Below, piece after piece: positions 62,547 to 64,000 of a DNA stretch of 64,000 nucleotides. This DNA is from Ectopseudomonas mendocina (lineage in GTDB: Bacteria; Pseudomonadota; Gammaproteobacteria; Pseudomonadales; Pseudomonadaceae). The position numbers and the translations under genes were made by a program. The stretch covers positions 124,001-188,000 of the forward strand of contig NZ_SCFY01000011.1 in NCBI RefSeq assembly GCF_007049795.1. The letters run 5' to 3'. The notes under the pieces were generated by a model, which saw only the letters and a program-made list of their open reading frames with translations, was not told where the DNA came from and made no database searches. Every line of letters starts with the position of its first letter. Positions within the stretch are counted from its first letter, which is position 1.

Positions 62547-62579
62547 ATCTAAGCGCCTTCAATGACAGTTTTATGTCCA
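62547..62579 (-). promoter_or_regulatory. Pho box and -10 for the solute-binding protein operon
   Basis: On the minus strand, TGGACATAAAACTGTCAT (62579-62562) matches the PhoB consensus CTGTCATAAATCTGTCAT at 14 of 18 positions. TTAGAT follows 9 bases later (62552-62547), fitting the Pho box replacing a -35 element. Confidence 0.65.
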
Positions 62580-62707
62580 GCCATGGTGAGGCAGATGTCT
62601 AGGTGTAAGCGGCTGGCGCGCTTCACAAGCGTAGACCATGGATAAGTAGCTGATTTCGCGGGCTGCGAAGGGGGCTGGCAGTGGCATGCGGCGTGCTTGC
62701 TGCATGG

Positions 62708-62725
62708 CTGTCATCTATCAGTCAT
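62708..62725 (+). promoter_or_regulatory. Pho box facing the GntR/UTRA gene
   Basis: CTGTCATCTATCAGTCAT is two 7-base units spaced 11 bases apart, as in PhoB sites: CTGTCAT and CAGTCAT. TAGGCT, a weak -10, follows 10 bases later (62736-62741). Confidence 0.65.
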
Positions 62726-62810
62726 CTAGACTGCCTAGGCTTGTAACCCATCTGAGCGAGCGATTTTTGCCCTGTGATGGGGCTGGACTAGTCCAAAAGG
62801 GGAAGTTTTG

Positions 62811-63527
62811 ATGCGCGAAGAAGCGCCACGGGCTGTCACCATCATCTGCCGCGCGTTGCAGGAGCAGATCGACCGGGGCTTGTTGCCCTCTGGCAGCAAG
62901 TTGCCGGCCGAGCGTAAGCTCAGCGAGTTGTTCGATACCACGCGCATTACCCTGCGCGAGGCGCTCGGTCAGTTGGAGGCGCAGGGGCTGGTCTATCGCG
63001 AGGAGCGTCGTGGCTGGTTCGTTTCACCTACGCGGGTGGCCTACAACCCCCTGGTGCGTACCCACTTTCATGCCATGGTCGCCGAGCAGGGGCGAGTGCC
63101 GGCTACCGACGTCCTGAGTGCGCGCTTGATGCCGGCCCCCGCGCAGATCTGCCAGGTGCTGGAGTTGCCGGCGTTGTCGAGCGTCTATCAGGTGTGCCGC
63201 GCACGGCGTATCGATGGGCGTCTGGTGCTGTATGTCGAGCACTATCTGAATCCGGCCTACTTCCCCGGCATTCTCGAGTTCGACCTGACGCGTTCGCTGA
63301 CCGACCTCTATGCCAGCGAGTACGGCATTCACTATGGCCGCGTGCGTTTCGACATGGTGCCCACCGCGCTACATGCCGAGGCCGCTGCCAGCCTCAAGGT
63401 GGCGCCGGGCAGTCCGGCGTTGCGCATCACCCGGGTCAACCGCGACCAGCACGGGCGCATCATCGACTGCGACCTGGAGTTCTGGCGCCACGACGCCATT
63501 CACGTCAGCGTCGAAGTGCCCGAATAG
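62811..63527 (+). CDS. GntR-family regulator with UTRA domain
   Basis: A 238-residue regulator with an N-terminal winged helix-turn-helix (about 8-75: LPSGSKLPAERKLSELFDTTRITLREAL, in part) and a C-terminal UTRA ligand domain (about 90-235). Regulators of this type (PhnF, PhnR) often govern phosphonate or sugar-phosphate uptake. It is divergent from the solute-binding protein and probably controls both directions together with PhoB. ATG 62811 is preceded by AGGGGAAG; a TTG three bases earlier is in frame but unlikely. Confidence 0.88.
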   Translation: MREEAPRAVTIICRALQEQIDRGLLPSGSKLPAERKLSELFDTTRITLREALGQLEAQGLVYREERRGWFVSPTRVAYNPLVRTHFHAMVAEQGRVPATDVLSARLMPAPAQICQVLELPALSSVYQVCRARRIDGRLVLYVEHYLNPAYFPGILEFDLTRSLTDLYASEYGIHYGRVRFDMVPTALHAEAAASLKVAPGSPALRITRVNRDQHGRIIDCDLEFWRHDAIHVSVEVPE

Positions 63528-63599
63528 GATTCGCTGCGCGCATCTAGGTGTCCGGCCGACGTCTAATCGCCAGTGCACAAGACGGGTCGGGTTCAAAAC

Positions 63600-63630
63600 G
63601 GGGGGGGCGGTGTGCATGGCGCACCCTACC
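63600..63630. repeat. Dispersed repeat fragment, GTAGGGTGCGCC family (reverse orientation)
   Basis: On the minus strand from 63629 it reads GTAGGGTGCGCCATGCACAC and then a run of C, matching the start of the copies at 39536 and 57018. Confidence 0.65.
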
Positions 63631-63726
63631 GTTCATCGGCTTCATCGATGTTTTTCCGGCCAATGTCGAAATACCTTCGTCGCGTTCGACTATCCAGTAC
63701 CCACCGCACAGGAACTGGAGCGCGCC

Positions 63727-64000
63727 ATGAAAAACCTCTGCTTTGTTTACGCCAACGAACAGGAGCTGCACAGCTCCCCCGAAAGCCCCCCATGACAGTG
63801 AGTGCCACGCCTACGCCCAGCGTGTGCGGGGGGAGCGGGCGCATGCTTGCAGCCGAGGCGTTACAGTCGGTGCAGAGCGCCACCACGGTGCGCATGCGTG
63901 GCGGCAAGCTGGCCATTACCGATGGCCCTTTCGCCGAAACCAAGGAGCAGCTCGCCGGCTTCTATCTGATCGAGGCACGGGATCTCAACGAGGCCATCCA
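63727..64000 (+). pseudogene. YciI/DGPF-family protein, frame broken twice; cut by window end
   Basis: The first frame starts MKNLCFVYANEQELHSSPES and stops at 63793. One base fewer in the C-run 63786-63791 (5 C instead of 6) restores SPHDSECHAYAQRVRG. One base fewer in the G-run 63828-63833 then restores SGRMLAAEALQSVQSATTVR and the family hallmark ITDGPFAETKEQLAGFYLIE. The pieces thus lie in three frames but line up with one YciI/DGPF protein. These small proteins often accompany sigma factors or catalyse simple hydrolyses. Either the gene is inactivated or both runs are sequencing errors. The gene continues beyond the window. Confidence 0.8.

Larger units (their letters stand above)
62494..62810. 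other. Divergent control region of the phosphorus cluster
   Basis: 317 bases between the solute-binding protein and the GntR-type gene. It holds two Pho-box-like repeats on opposite strands (62562-62579 and 62708-62725) and possible -10 elements about 10 bases beyond each. No gene is seen in it. Confidence 0.6.

Noticed and set aside
1..64000. CRISPR array, prophage, integrase or insertion sequence
   Set aside because: No regularly spaced repeats, transposase, integrase or phage structural genes were found. The palindromic intergenic repeats are too irregular and dispersed.

Overview
The window is about 64 kb of high-GC gamma-proteobacterial chromosome. Protein sequences, gene order and regulatory motifs point to Pseudomonas, most likely the mendocina/oleovorans/alcaliphila side of the genus. 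That placement rests on recognising the proteins and on remembered synteny with P. aeruginosa; no search was run. Nearly all of it is ordinary, densely coded core genome. There is no phage, integrase, insertion sequence or CRISPR array.

Layout. 1-3.2 kb: a HIT protein, SlyX, a membrane-anchored cold-shock-domain protein, a diguanylate cyclase and a Dps-like protein. 3.6-14 kb: aspS, a YebC/PmpR regulator, ruvC-ruvA-ruvB behind a good LexA box, then the complete ybgC-tolQ-tolR-tolA-tolB-pal-cpoB envelope operon. 14-17 kb: queE-queC (queuosine precursor), tRNA-Lys and nadA. 17-24.6 kb: a LOG-family protein; a divergent pair (beta-CASP metallo-beta-lactamase protein / phosphoketolase-like enzyme) sharing an ANR/FNR-type box; a small RHH-like protein; a secreted QSregVF-type protein; a DTW-domain tRNA-modifying enzyme; a DMT permease. 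24.8-31.4 kb: erdR-dgkA, finR/fpr, a secreted cyclophilin, an alpha/beta hydrolase, a LysR regulator and azoR. 31.5-39.5 kb: two DMT permeases, a RibD-type reductase, a CigR-like protein, a DEAD-box helicase, an ABC exporter, a YdjM-like membrane protein and arfB. 39.6-45.4 kb: mgsA, gap and edd (the last two divergent around two HexR-type sites), rdgC, tRNA-Val, tRNA-Asp and an FKBP lipoprotein. 45.4-52.6 kb: an intergenic region with two convergent DnaA boxes, a YkvA protein, a compact XRE/unknown/Sel1-like operon, an EAL-CBS-GGDEF protein, the Prc/AlgO protease and a quinone oxidoreductase. 52.7-57 kb: ahpC-ahpF, allE and its divergent LysR regulator.

The most interesting part is 57.1-63.5 kb. 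A UTRA-domain GntR regulator is divergent from a solute-binding protein. The latter is followed by a tightly overlapping block: an alkaline-phosphatase-superfamily enzyme without signal peptide, two permeases, an ABC ATPase and a HAD phosphatase. Two Pho-box-like direct repeats lie in the intergenic region, one facing each transcript. The reading proposed here is a PhoB-regulated system that imports an intact organophosphate or phosphonate and hydrolyses it in the cytoplasm. The substrate is unknown. The window ends in a YciI/DGPF-family gene broken by two single-base homopolymer expansions.

Several families of dispersed palindromic repeats sit between genes.
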